This document shows, piece by piece, positions 8,920 through 15,797 of a stretch of 19,331 bases of DNA. Both the position numbers and the translations under genes were made by a program. Within the stretch, counting starts at the first letter, position 1. Each line of letters begins with the position of its first letter. The notes under the pieces are model-generated. The model worked only from the letters and a program-made list of their open reading frames with translations. It made no database searches and was not told where the DNA came from. Source of the DNA: VFZP01 sp043755595 (GTDB lineage Bacteria; Acidobacteriota; Terriglobia; Bryobacterales; Bryobacteraceae). Location: positions 1-19,331 of the forward strand of contig JAYUSQ010000142.1 of assembly GCA_043755595.1 (NCBI GenBank), given 5' to 3'.

Positions 8920-9336
8920 ATGGCCGTTTCCTCCATTCTATCGGCAGATTGGATAGCCAGGTTGAGGTGCGATAACTTCGCCGCTTTCTTCGGAGCCGTC
9001 ACTCCAGAGGTGGATGTCTACGACTTCGCCAGTCGAAAGTGGACAACGCTCCCAGAAGCACTCCCAGTCCCAACCGCCGCCGGCGGACTTATCGAGCACG
9101 CCGGAAAGATCTACTACATCGGTGGCGAATCCGCCCTGAAACCCGCCCACGCGGAAACCCAAGTTCTCGATCTAAAGGCCGGCAAGTGGAAATTCCTAGC
9201 GCCGCTGCAACAGGGCCGCCACGGCGGCGGCGCTGTGAAGATCAACCGTCGGATCTACGTGGCGGCGGGCAGTGGGAATCGCGGCGGCGGTCCTGAACTT
9301 GCGTCGACCGAAGTCTTTCCTCTCTCGAGCAAGTAG
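8920..9336 (+). pseudogene. Kelch-repeat protein, C-terminal remnant
   Basis: From about residue 24 (base 8989) the translation reads as kelch repeats. They include TPEVDVYDFASRKWTTL, then GLIEHAGKIYYIGGE, a second blade with VLDLKAGKWKFLAPL and a third with GGGAVKINRRIYVAAG. Each has the usual Gly-rich strand followed by a tyrosine and tryptophan. Only two to three blades remain, whereas kelch beta-propellers need five to seven, and there is no signal peptide. The first ~22 residues show no kelch similarity. The ATG at 8920 lies two bases from the divergent start of the metallophosphoesterase gene, leaving no room for a promoter or ribosome site. The best reading is that a larger secreted kelch gene lost its 5' part. 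Expression as a short protein cannot be excluded. Confidence 0.7.
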
Positions 9337-9361
9337 TCCCTATTAGAATGGAAACACTGCC

Positions 9362-9889
9362 GTGAAACTCCTCCTTCCGCTCACGCTTGGAACACTCCTT
9401 ATTTCCTCCGCCGCCGAAGTGCCCTTCAGTTCGGAATGCCCGAAACTCGATGGCGTCACGCCATCGGCCGAAGCCCGCGCCGCCGTCGAAGCAAACGAAC
9501 AGGCGTTTTTACAGGCAGTCCTCGGCCAGGACAAAAAGACCCTCACTCGACTTGTCGCCCCGTCCATGTCCTACGTGCACGAGAACGGGAGCGTCAGCAC
9601 TCGCCAGCAGTTCTTCGACGGCTACGTCCCGAATGGTTACAGCGAAGCGGTCTCGAAACCGAAGGAACCGATGCGTCAGTTCCGCTCCATAGTTTTTAAT
9701 GTACAAACCGGGCACCTGCGCCTCAAAGGCCCAGCCGAAGATCCTCCCACTACCGTCACCCATATCTGGGCTCTTCAGGGGAAAAACTGGGTGCTTGTCC
9801 ATCGTCACGAGTCGGCACAGAGGAGGGCCGATCGGTCTGGGTCAAGTCCATGGTCACGACGAACCGGGAAGTTATGGAAACGCTCATAG
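9362..9889 (+). CDS. Secreted DUF4440 / NTF2-like protein, first half of a split gene
   Basis: The GTG start at 9362 gives a signal peptide (MKLLLPLTLGTLLISSAAEV). An NTF2-like DUF4440 domain follows at about residues 36-145: an AVEANEQAFLQAVLGQD helix, RLVAPSMSYVHENG, the RQQFFDGY region, and finally WALQGKNWVLVHRHES. DUF4440 proteins adopt a cone-shaped fold. Some bind or isomerise small ligands, but most have no known activity. After VHRHES the reading frame turns into low-complexity Arg/Ser sequence and stops at 9889. A second DUF4440-like domain continues in another frame from 9850, so this was probably one tandem-domain protein. There is no Shine-Dalgarno sequence; a TAGAAT box lies 12 bases before the GTG. 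Confidence 0.7.
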   Translation: MKLLLPLTLGTLLISSAAEVPFSSECPKLDGVTPSAEARAAVEANEQAFLQAVLGQDKKTLTRLVAPSMSYVHENGSVSTRQQFFDGYVPNGYSEAVSKPKEPMRQFRSIVFNVQTGHLRLKGPAEDPPTTVTHIWALQGKNWVLVHRHESAQRRADRSGSSPWSRRTGKLWKRS

Positions 9890-10158
9890 CCGAATCACTT
9901 GACTACATTCACGTTACCGCCCACACCAGCAGGCGTGCCAACCTTTTCAAGGAACTCATGGGCGGCTACTCGGAAACCGATTTCAATGACACGACGCTTC
10001 GCCAGTATGGCAACACCGCGATCGCCCTGCATAACGCACATTACCGCCACACTGGCCTGGCCGACCAATCCCGTTCTCAGGCCAAGCACGCCTGGGTCAA
10101 CCAAGGTGGAAAGTGGTTGCTGGCCGCCCGTCACTCCACGCGCTTCCAACCGTACTAA
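9850..10158 (+). pseudogene. Second DUF4440-like domain, frame-shifted from the preceding gene
   Basis: The translation (102 residues from ATG 9850) has the same layout as the domain before it: REVMETLIAESLDYIHVTAH, RRANLFKELMGGY, YGNTAIALHNAHYRH, and the ending WVNQGGKWLLAARHSTRF, the typical last strand of DUF4440 proteins. The frame is open further upstream (TEEGRSVWVKS) and overlaps the end of the first ORF. There is no signal peptide and no ribosome site before the ATG. A single-base insertion or deletion around 9810-9850 would join the two into one exported two-domain protein. The alternatives are a sequencing error or a genuinely separate, translationally coupled gene. Confidence 0.6.
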
Positions 10159-10236
10159 CCCGCTCTCGTGCATCGAGTCCGCAATCGACGATTCGAACTG
10201 CTGCCCTTCGTCAATGAAATACACTGAAACCACAAT

Positions 10237-11208
10237 ATGAAAGGCCTCACCGACGTAGACGGCATTCAGATCGGCCACGCCACCGATCTCGATGCGATTA
10301 CCGGCTGTACCGCGATCCTGGGCCCACCCGATGGCATGGTCGCCGGTGTCGACGTGCGCGGCACTGCGTCGGGCGCGGCGCAGCTCGACGTGCTCGCGCC
10401 GCTCCACTCAAACCAACGCATTCACGGCATCTGCTTATCGGGCGGCAGCGCTTACGGACTCGAGGCGGGTTCAGGCGTAATGCGGTTTCTCGAAGCCAAG
10501 GGCATCGGTTTCCCGGTCGGCGCCTCGGGCATCGTGCCGTTGGTCCCGACAGCCATCCTCTTCGATCTCGGCATCGGCGGCCCGAAGAAAACTGCGCGCC
10601 CTGGGCGTGAAATGGGCGAGCGCGCCGCCGCCACCGCTTCGGGCGATGCCGTGGAAGAAGGTTCCGTAGGCGCTGGCACGGGCGCAACGGTCGGCAAGCT
10701 CTACGGACTGACGCGTGCGATGAAGGGCGGCTTGGGATCTTCAACGGTTTGGCTCGACGGGCCAATGGCCGGCGTGCGTGTGGCTGCGCTGGCCGTCGTG
10801 AATGCGCTGGGCGATGTGCGCGATCCCGAGAGCGGCCACATCATCGCCGGGGCGCGTTCATCAAAAGACGATCGTGAGTTCATCGACTCGGCGTACGAAA
10901 TCAAACGCGGAGCCCGGGCCGGATTCAACTTCAGCAACACTACGTTGGTCGTTGTAGCAACTAATGCCCGCCTCGATAAGATCCAAGCTACGCGCCTGGC
11001 GCAACAAGCCTCAATCGGGGTCGCCAAAACGATCTCGCCGGTCTGGACGGCCTCGGATGGCGACATCTGCTTTGCGCTCTCGGCAGGAGATCGCGAAGCC
11101 GATCCGATGGCGCTGGGCATAGCGGCAAGCGAAGCGGTATCGGCGGCAATCGTGCGTGCCGTGCTCCGAGCGCGCGGCTTGGGAGGCGTGCCGGGTTTGG
11201 CTGACTAG
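10237..11208 (+). CDS. P1-family (DmpA/NylC-like) self-processing peptidase
   Basis: A 323-residue N-terminal-nucleophile hydrolase of MEROPS family S58 type. It has MKGLTDVDGIQIGHATD at the start, ILGPPDGMVAGVDVRG, the conserved CLSGGSAYGLEAGSGVMRFLE (66-86), GSVGAGTGATVGKL (152-164), and FNFSNTTLVVVATNARLDK near residue 232. NylC is known to cleave itself between Asn and Thr in the matching position. By analogy the cleavage here is between N234 and T235, leaving Thr235 as nucleophile and splitting the protein into a ~25 kDa and a ~9 kDa chain. Relatives include the aminopeptidase DmpA, beta-peptidyl aminopeptidases and nylon-oligomer hydrolases, so the substrate cannot be told from sequence. 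There is no signal peptide. Upstream lies only weak ribosome-site sequence, with TACACT 11 bases before the ATG. Its TAG stop overlaps the convergent stop of the next gene. Confidence 0.93.
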   Translation: MKGLTDVDGIQIGHATDLDAITGCTAILGPPDGMVAGVDVRGTASGAAQLDVLAPLHSNQRIHGICLSGGSAYGLEAGSGVMRFLEAKGIGFPVGASGIVPLVPTAILFDLGIGGPKKTARPGREMGERAAATASGDAVEEGSVGAGTGATVGKLYGLTRAMKGGLGSSTVWLDGPMAGVRVAALAVVNALGDVRDPESGHIIAGARSSKDDREFIDSAYEIKRGARAGFNFSNTTLVVVATNARLDKIQATRLAQQASIGVAKTISPVWTASDGDICFALSAGDREADPMALGIAASEAVSAAIVRAVLRARGLGGVPGLAD

Positions 11209-11600
11209 CTCTTGCGGTTCGCGAACACGCCGGTGATCGCACCCGCAAACGAAGCCAGCGCCGCGCCCGTCAGATTCAACGACGTCTGGAAGTGGTCCCA
11301 GTCGTCATACTTGTAGCCGGAAATGTAGAAACCGTAGACGAGCGTGCCCAACACGGCCGCAGTCCACAGCACCATCAAAACCGGCAGTCTGCCGCTGACC
11401 ACCAAGACCGTGATGACGCCGCCGGCTAGCCCCGCCGCCAATAGCCATTTGGCCAATTCGCGTCCGGTCCACCACGGAATCAGATCCAAAGTGAAGCCGT
11501 TTGAGTCCGACATCAGCACGACCAGGGCAAGCCCAATCAAACCGAGACAGAGCGCGCCGCTGAAGAGGTAGCCGAAAAGGCGCAGGAGTTTGCCAATCAT
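11205..11600 (-). CDS. Small integral membrane protein, unknown function
   Basis: The frame is open further upstream, but the extra sequence is antisense to the receptor gene and has no protein-like character. The ATG at 11600 (MIGKLLRLFGYLF) is therefore the credible start, giving 131 residues. About four hydrophobic segments are visible: residues ~8-30 (LFSGALCLGLIGLALVVLM), ~50-66 (WLLAAGLAGGVITVLVV), ~72-90 (LMVLWTAAVLGTLVYGFYI) and ~110-127 (LTGAALASFAGAITGVF). No known domain is recognised. The start lacks a Shine-Dalgarno sequence and lies 12 bases after an extended -10 box. The gene converges on the peptidase gene, sharing CTAG at 11205-11208. Confidence 0.65.
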   Translation of the reverse strand: MIGKLLRLFGYLFSGALCLGLIGLALVVLMSDSNGFTLDLIPWWTGRELAKWLLAAGLAGGVITVLVVSGRLPVLMVLWTAAVLGTLVYGFYISGYKYDDWDHFQTSLNLTGAALASFAGAITGVFANRKS

Positions 11601-11612
11601 CGCCAAGCGAAC

Positions 11613-11621
11613 ATTGTACCA
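11613..11621 (-). promoter_or_regulatory. Extended -10 promoter for the small membrane protein
   Basis: On the minus strand this reads TGGTACAAT, an extended -10 (TGn + TACAAT) needing little from a -35 box; ATATCA at 17-base spacing is a poor -35. The ATG is 12 bases downstream, which predicts a leader of about 5 bases. That agrees with the lack of any Shine-Dalgarno sequence there. Confidence 0.45.
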
Positions 11622-11663
11622 ACAGGATCGGCAGGTGATATAGGATAACGATGAGGGATGTAG

Positions 11664-14105
11664 ATGTTGAGGGGCATTACAATCTTCGCCCTCGCCAGCG
11701 CTTGTTCGTTGTTGGCGGCAGAGACGTCGTTGCACGGCTTGGTGGTGAATGAGAATCGCCTGCCGGTGAGCGGCGCCAGTGTCCTCGCACGCAACGGGGC
11801 GTCGAGCGAAGTATGGCGCGCCGTCACCAGCGTGCGCGGCGAGTTCACGATCATACTGCCGTCGCCCGGCGATTACCTGGTGACGATCGAGCGCGAGGGC
11901 CATTTCCCGCTCCGAGATCAACATCTGCAGGTTCCCGGCGAATTTACGTTGACTCTAACGCAGGCGCGCGAACTGGCGCAATCGCTCGAAGTGGCCGGCA
12001 CGCCGCACGCGTTGGACCTGGAAGCGACGGGCGTCCGGCAGACGGTGTTGAACACCGATATCGTGAATGCACCTTACGCGAATACCAATGACTTGCGCTC
12101 GGCGCTGCGCATCGCCCCCGGTGTGATTCGCGACAACCGCGGCGCGCTGCACGTGCATGGCTCGGCCGAAGATCAGGTGCTCTACACGCTCAACGGCTTC
12201 AACCTCGGCGATCCGCTCACCGGCCGCTTTGAGACGCGTATGAGCGTTGAGTCCGTCCAAAGCGTGGAGCTGATGAGCGGCAGTCTGCCCGCTGAATTCG
12301 GCAAGGGATCGGGTGGCGCGTTGGCCGTGCGCACGCTCACCGGGGACGACCGGTTTCGCGCGTCGGCCACCAACTTCGTGCCTGGCTTTGAGAATCGCAA
12401 AGGAATCATCCTCGGAGACTGGACGCCGCGCGCGGGGCTGTCCGGACCCATCCGGCGCGGCCGCATCTGGTTCTCCGACAGCATCGATCTGCAGTACTCA
12501 AAGACCGTGATTCAAGACCTGCCGAAGGGTGAGGACCGGACCTCCAGTTTCCGTTGGAGCAATCTGCTGCACTCGCAAGTGAATCTTCGCCCGGGCAATA
12601 TCGTACACGCCAGTTTCCTCGCCACCGGGTGGAATGCGCCGCGCAATGGGTTGGGGCCGCTCGATCCGTTGGAGACTACGACGGACCGGCGCGCGCGACA
12701 GTGGTTTGTCTCCGTGCGTGACCAGGCTTATCTAAGCGGTGGTGCGGTGCTGGAAATAGGTTTCGCCACCAACCGCACCTTCGGCCGCGAAATTCCGCAG
12801 GGCCAGGAATTGCTGGCCATCACAACCGCAGGCCGTCGCGGTAATGCTTTCGTCGATGCCGAACGGCGCGGTGGACGCGATCAGGTTTTGGTAAATGGCT
12901 TTCTGCCGGCCTTCAATCTCTGGGGCTCTCACCAGTGGAAAGGCGGAGTGGATCTGGACCGCGTCTCGTATCTCCAACACGCCAGCCGGACGGGTTTTGA
13001 GAACATCGCCGTTTCCGGCGCCGTGACGCGCCGCACGATCTACAGCGGAAGCGGCGATCTGCAGCGGAGTAACTACGAAGCGGCCACCTACTTACAGGAT
13101 TCCTGGCGGCCACGGCCCGGTTTGTCATTGGAGCTAGGCGCCCGCGCCGACTGGGACAACCTGTTACGCCGCTGGGACGTCTCGCCCCGCGCGGGCGTCG
13201 TTTGGGCTCCGCAGGCGTTGCGCGACACCAGAATCGCGGCGGGCTTCGGGCGGGTTTTCGACGCGACGAATCTGCGGATGTTCACTCGCCCGCTTGATCA
13301 ATTCGCCGCTACCACTTACTACCAGCCGAATGGCTCAGTGGATCGTGGTCCCGAAGTTACTCTCTTCATGATTGGCGATGCGCGCCCGGCTAGGCCGCGT
13401 TATAACAATTGGAACGCCAGCTTGGAGCGGCATTGGACGGCTTTCGGTTTGGCGTTACGAGCGGACTACGTGCGCCGCCGGGGAACGCGTGGACTCAGTT
13501 TCAATGAGCTGATTCTCGCGCCCGGTGCAGTGACGTTCGCCCCCGAACGCCTACTGGCGCTTACCAACAGCCGGGCTGATCGCTACGACGGCGTGACCTT
13601 CACGGCGCGTCAACATATCCGCCGTCAGTACGAATGGAGCGCCAGCTACACTCGCTCGCACGCACGTTCGAATACCGTTCTCGATGTTTTCGTCAATGAA
13701 ACCTTACGCGTGGCCGATAACAATGGCGCGCTGCCGTGGGACGCGCCTGATCGATTCCTCGCATGGGGTTACTTGCCACTGCCGCGCAAGAACTGGGCCA
13801 TTGCTATGTTGGCCGACTATCGAACAGGCTTCCCCTTTGCCGTGCAGAGCCTGGAAGGCATCGTGATCGGGCCCGTCAGTGCGCAACGGTACCCGGTCTT
13901 CTTTGAATCGAACCTTCATCTCGAACGCCAGTTCAAGGCGCGCGGGCATCGCTGGGCGTTCCGTTTCGGGTTTAACAATCTGACCAACCGGCGTAATTCA
14001 ACAGCGGTCTATGATGTGGCCGGTGGACCACTGTTTGGGCAGTTCCACGGAGGCGTGGGACGAGCCTCCAATTTCCGGATTCGCTGGATGGGCCGGGCGA
14101 ATTAG
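11664..14105 (+). CDS. TonB-dependent receptor with carboxypeptidase-regulatory domain (Oar-like)
   Basis: An 813-residue outer-membrane protein. The signal peptide (MLRGITIFALASACSLLAAE) is followed by a carboxypeptidase D regulatory-like Ig domain (about 21-92: LHGLVVNENRLPVSGASVLA, GEFTIILPSPGDYLVTIERE). A plug domain follows (about 120-230), with DLRSALRIAPGV, LYTLNGFNLGDPL and VESVQSVELMSGSLPAEFGKG. The rest is an aromatic-rich beta-barrel with alternating strands and long loops up to residue 813. Such receptors import large substrates using TonB and proton motive force. The class is greatly expanded in Acidobacteriota, where many members exceed 1000 residues, so this is a compact one. 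GAGGG (11653-11657), 6 bases before ATG, supports the start. No TonB box is obvious. It is divergent from the small membrane protein and no partner lipoprotein is next to it. Confidence 0.88.
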   Translation: MLRGITIFALASACSLLAAETSLHGLVVNENRLPVSGASVLARNGASSEVWRAVTSVRGEFTIILPSPGDYLVTIEREGHFPLRDQHLQVPGEFTLTLTQARELAQSLEVAGTPHALDLEATGVRQTVLNTDIVNAPYANTNDLRSALRIAPGVIRDNRGALHVHGSAEDQVLYTLNGFNLGDPLTGRFETRMSVESVQSVELMSGSLPAEFGKGSGGALAVRTLTGDDRFRASATNFVPGFENRKGIILGDWTPRAGLSGPIRRGRIWFSDSIDLQYSKTVIQDLPKGEDRTSSFRWSNLLHSQVNLRPGNIVHASFLATGWNAPRNGLGPLDPLETTTDRRARQWFVSVRDQAYLSGGAVLEIGFATNRTFGREIPQGQELLAITTAGRRGNAFVDAERRGGRDQVLVNGFLPAFNLWGSHQWKGGVDLDRVSYLQHASRTGFENIAVSGAVTRRTIYSGSGDLQRSNYEAATYLQDSWRPRPGLSLELGARADWDNLLRRWDVSPRAGVVWAPQALRDTRIAAGFGRVFDATNLRMFTRPLDQFAATTYYQPNGSVDRGPEVTLFMIGDARPARPRYNNWNASLERHWTAFGLALRADYVRRRGTRGLSFNELILAPGAVTFAPERLLALTNSRADRYDGVTFTARQHIRRQYEWSASYTRSHARSNTVLDVFVNETLRVADNNGALPWDAPDRFLAWGYLPLPRKNWAIAMLADYRTGFPFAVQSLEGIVIGPVSAQRYPVFFESNLHLERQFKARGHRWAFRFGFNNLTNRRNSTAVYDVAGGPLFGQFHGGVGRASNFRIRWMGRAN

Positions 14106-14119
14106 TTCGTTCCCGCTGT

Positions 14120-14146
14120 AAGGGTGTAGGCCCTTTCACATGAAAG
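14120..14146 (+). other. Two overlapping small inverted repeats after the receptor gene
   Basis: AAGGG (14120-14124) pairs with CCCTT (14131-14135) around a 6-base loop. The overlapping CTTTCA (14133-14138) pairs perfectly with TGAAAG (14141-14146) around CA. The two stems share bases and exclude each other. No U-tract follows, so a simple intrinsic terminator is not supported. This could be a weak 3' structure of the receptor mRNA or part of the leader of the next gene. Confidence 0.3.
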
Positions 14147-14261
14147 AGCTAAGGTGGGCACCCGAGCCCCAAACGGGTAGAAATCGTTACTGTAGCTCCA
14201 TAGAATCGCACCGGTTCTTGGCCGATCATACTCTACAGAGAGAGAATCCGCAGAGGAGTCA

Positions 14262-14268
14262 GGGAGAG
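14262..14268 (+). promoter_or_regulatory. Ribosome binding site deciding the PilZ-DnaJ start
   Basis: GGGAGAG lies 9 bases before the ATG at 14278, within a purine-rich run. The in-frame upstream ATG at 14140 lacks such a site and would add 46 residues of non-domain sequence. The downstream start is therefore preferred. Confidence 0.7.
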
Positions 14269-14277
14269 AGCATCCAT

Positions 14278-15216
14278 ATGGCGTTATTACGGGACATTCC
14301 GGGAGAGCGGCGCAAACGGGAGCGACTCAGTAAAAACGCGCCGGCGCCAGATGTCAAACTGAGCTATCTGTCGGCGAACGGGATCACGATTGTGGTCTCT
14401 GGCATGGTGGCGGAAATCAGTGCCGATGGCTGTTCGTTGGACTTGAATCAACCCGTGGAGATCGGCCTGCTTGGCACCATCACGGGTAAGTTGGCTGAAC
14501 ATGGCGATCATCGGGTCCGGGCGCGCGTGTCCTGGTGCCGGCTCCGGAGTCTGAAGATTCACCGTGTCGGCGTGCAGTTTCTGGAACCCATACAACGGGT
14601 CAGCAGTGAGTACGCACAACCGAAGAACGGCGGTGGCAAAGGTACAACTACCGATGGCGCGCCGCCGGACTACTATGAGGTTCTGCAACTCGGCCGGAAC
14701 GCCGATACCGACACGATTCACCGGGTCTATCGTATGCTCGCGCAGCGCTACCATCCCGATAATGCGGAGTCGGGGAGCGCCGAACGGTTTCGCCAGGTGC
14801 TTGAGGCCTATCGTGTGTTGAGCGATCCGGAACAGCGCGCCGGTTATGACGCGGTCCATTTGGATACGCAGCGGGTGCGGTGGCGGATCTTCGACCAGAA
14901 CACCGCCATTGATGAGTTTGAGGCCGAGAAGGCCAAGCGCAAAGGCGTGCTGGCGTTGCTGTATCGCAAACGAGTGACCAGCCCGCGCGAGGCGACGATG
15001 ACCAATCAGGAGATCGAGGATTTACTGGCGGTTCCCCGCGAACATCTCGAATTTACTTTCTGGTTCCTGCGCGAGAATAACTGGGTGCTGCGCGGCGACA
15101 ACGGCCGTCTTTCCATTACGGTTCAGGGTGTGGAGCAACTGGAACGTACGGGAGTGCCGCGAATGAATCCGAGCAAACTCATCACCGGCGTCACGCTCAA
15201 GAGCGAAGCCGCGTAG
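14278..15216 (+). CDS. PilZ domain - J domain - winged-helix fusion protein
   Basis: With the start at 14278 the protein has 312 residues in three parts. Residues ~8-105 fit a PilZ domain: an arginine-rich RRKRERLS (R12 and R16 form RxxxR), EISADGCSLDL in the (D/N)xSxxG position, and VGVQFLEP as the final strand. The second motif has Glu instead of Asp/Asn, so cyclic-di-GMP binding is uncertain. Residues ~131-193 are a J domain (DYYEVLQLGRNADTDTI..., QRYHPDN with HPD at 159-161, YRVLSDPEQRAGYD), the part that stimulates Hsp70 (DnaK) ATPase. There is no Gly/Phe or zinc-finger region, so it is a type III (J-only) co-chaperone. Residues ~220-292 look like a winged helix (TNQEIEDLLAVPREHLEFTFWFLRENNWV). 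There is no signal peptide or membrane segment. It may link a second-messenger signal to DnaK clients, which is inference. Confidence 0.85.
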   Translation: MALLRDIPGERRKRERLSKNAPAPDVKLSYLSANGITIVVSGMVAEISADGCSLDLNQPVEIGLLGTITGKLAEHGDHRVRARVSWCRLRSLKIHRVGVQFLEPIQRVSSEYAQPKNGGGKGTTTDGAPPDYYEVLQLGRNADTDTIHRVYRMLAQRYHPDNAESGSAERFRQVLEAYRVLSDPEQRAGYDAVHLDTQRVRWRIFDQNTAIDEFEAEKAKRKGVLALLYRKRVTSPREATMTNQEIEDLLAVPREHLEFTFWFLRENNWVLRGDNGRLSITVQGVEQLERTGVPRMNPSKLITGVTLKSEAA

Positions 15217-15458
15217 CCGGGGCGTCCAGCAGATTCCAATTGAAAGATAAGCCTGGATAACCGGGACCAAGTAAAGGTTCCTTTCTAGAATTCGGCGCAA
15301 ACGCAAAAGATTCGATATTGCAACCTCCTGAACGAGACCCGAGGCGACGCAAACGTTAGCAGATTGTTCAAGCTTGAGCAACGCCACCTTCCGGGCCTGA
15401 TCTTAACATGTGATCTGTCGCGAGGTTCTGGGGGCCGCCTGTCGGTCGGTTGTAACAA

Positions 15459-15493
15459 GAGTTCGGTCAGGCTTCGGAGCCTCCCGTGAACTC
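15459..15493 (+). promoter_or_regulatory. Nested inverted repeat upstream of the small secreted ORF
   Basis: An outer stem GAGTTC (15459-15464) / GAACTC (15488-15493) encloses an inner stem AGGCT (15469-15473) / AGCCT (15478-15482) closed by a TCGG loop. A two-base GG/CC pairing can extend the outer stem with a small bulge. It covers the -35 zone relative to TATAAT at 15506, so it may be an operator. If transcribed from further upstream it would form an RNA hairpin. No T-run follows, so it is not a standard terminator. Confidence 0.5.
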
Positions 15494-15505
15494 TCCCGTC
15501 GGGTG

Positions 15506-15511
15506 TATAAT
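15506..15511 (+). promoter_or_regulatory. Consensus -10 box TATAAT
   Basis: This is a perfect TATAAT in GC-rich surroundings, 18 bases before the ATG at 15530. GAGGTG (15518-15523), the likely ribosome site, lies about where transcription would begin. No -35 match is seen at 16-18 bases, because that zone is taken up by the hairpin. An activator or alternative arrangement would be needed. Confidence 0.45.
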
Positions 15512-15529
15512 CGCGCCGAGGTGCAAATC

Positions 15530-15691
15530 ATGAAGAGTGCTGGCCGGCTGCTCTTTTCGTCCACTGTTCTTCTCCTTGGCGTGGGTGGACTCCGAGTCCC
15601 CTGCCAAGCCGCTGGCGACAAAATAAGTGGACCAAACGCGTTCATTGAGGCTATGTCGAATTGGATGGCAAGCCTAACAAAAGAGCCTTGA
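15530..15691 (+). CDS. Small putative secreted peptide, 53 residues
   Basis: The ATG at 15530 follows GAGGTG by 6 bases. The frame is open further upstream (to 15410) but that part has no ribosome site. The product begins with a good signal peptide (MKSAGRLLFSSTVLLLGVGG...), with a likely cleavage near CQA-AGD. That leaves a mature peptide of roughly 26 residues (GDKISGPNAFIEAMSNWMAS...) with an amphipathic character. The cysteine is not in a lipobox. No family is recognised. It stands alone, between the PilZ-J gene and the end of the convergent restriction-like operon. It could be a genuine small exported protein or the signal-peptide end of a decayed gene. Confidence 0.45.
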   Translation: MKSAGRLLFSSTVLLLGVGGLRVPCQAAGDKISGPNAFIEAMSNWMASLTKEP

Positions 15692-15797
15692 TTGATGTCC
15701 GATCGATAGAGATATGACCTAAACTGCGCTGGGCTGCTTTTTTTCCTGCCTCCTTTTTAACCGGGGCGCGCCAAGCTCTCAAAACGACGTCCACCTC

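Larger units (their letters stand above)
15217..15529. other. Non-coding stretch between PilZ-J gene and small secreted ORF
   Basis: About 310 bases with no convincing gene; the open frames here lack domain-like sequence or ribosome sites. It contains CAAGCTTG, an 8-base palindrome near 15370, and at its right end a nested hairpin and a TATAAT box that are listed separately. No tRNA or known riboswitch was recognised. Confidence 0.6.

Noticed and set aside
11601..11924. N-terminal extension of the small membrane protein to 239 residues
   Set aside because: The extra part is antisense to the receptor signal peptide and regulatory domain and looks non-coding. A promoter-like box at 11613 also favours the start at 11600.
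14140..14277. Earlier in-frame ATG for the PilZ-J protein
   Set aside because: It adds 46 residues without domain character and has no ribosome site, whereas ATG 14278 has GGGAGAG at proper spacing.
15410..15529. Upstream in-frame extension of the 53-residue peptide to 93 residues
   Set aside because: The extension covers the hairpin and TATAAT box, has no ribosome site, and would put the signal peptide in the middle of the protein.
15738..15744. A run of seven T as a possible terminator for the small secreted ORF
   Set aside because: The preceding bases do not form a stable stem, so an intrinsic terminator is not supported.
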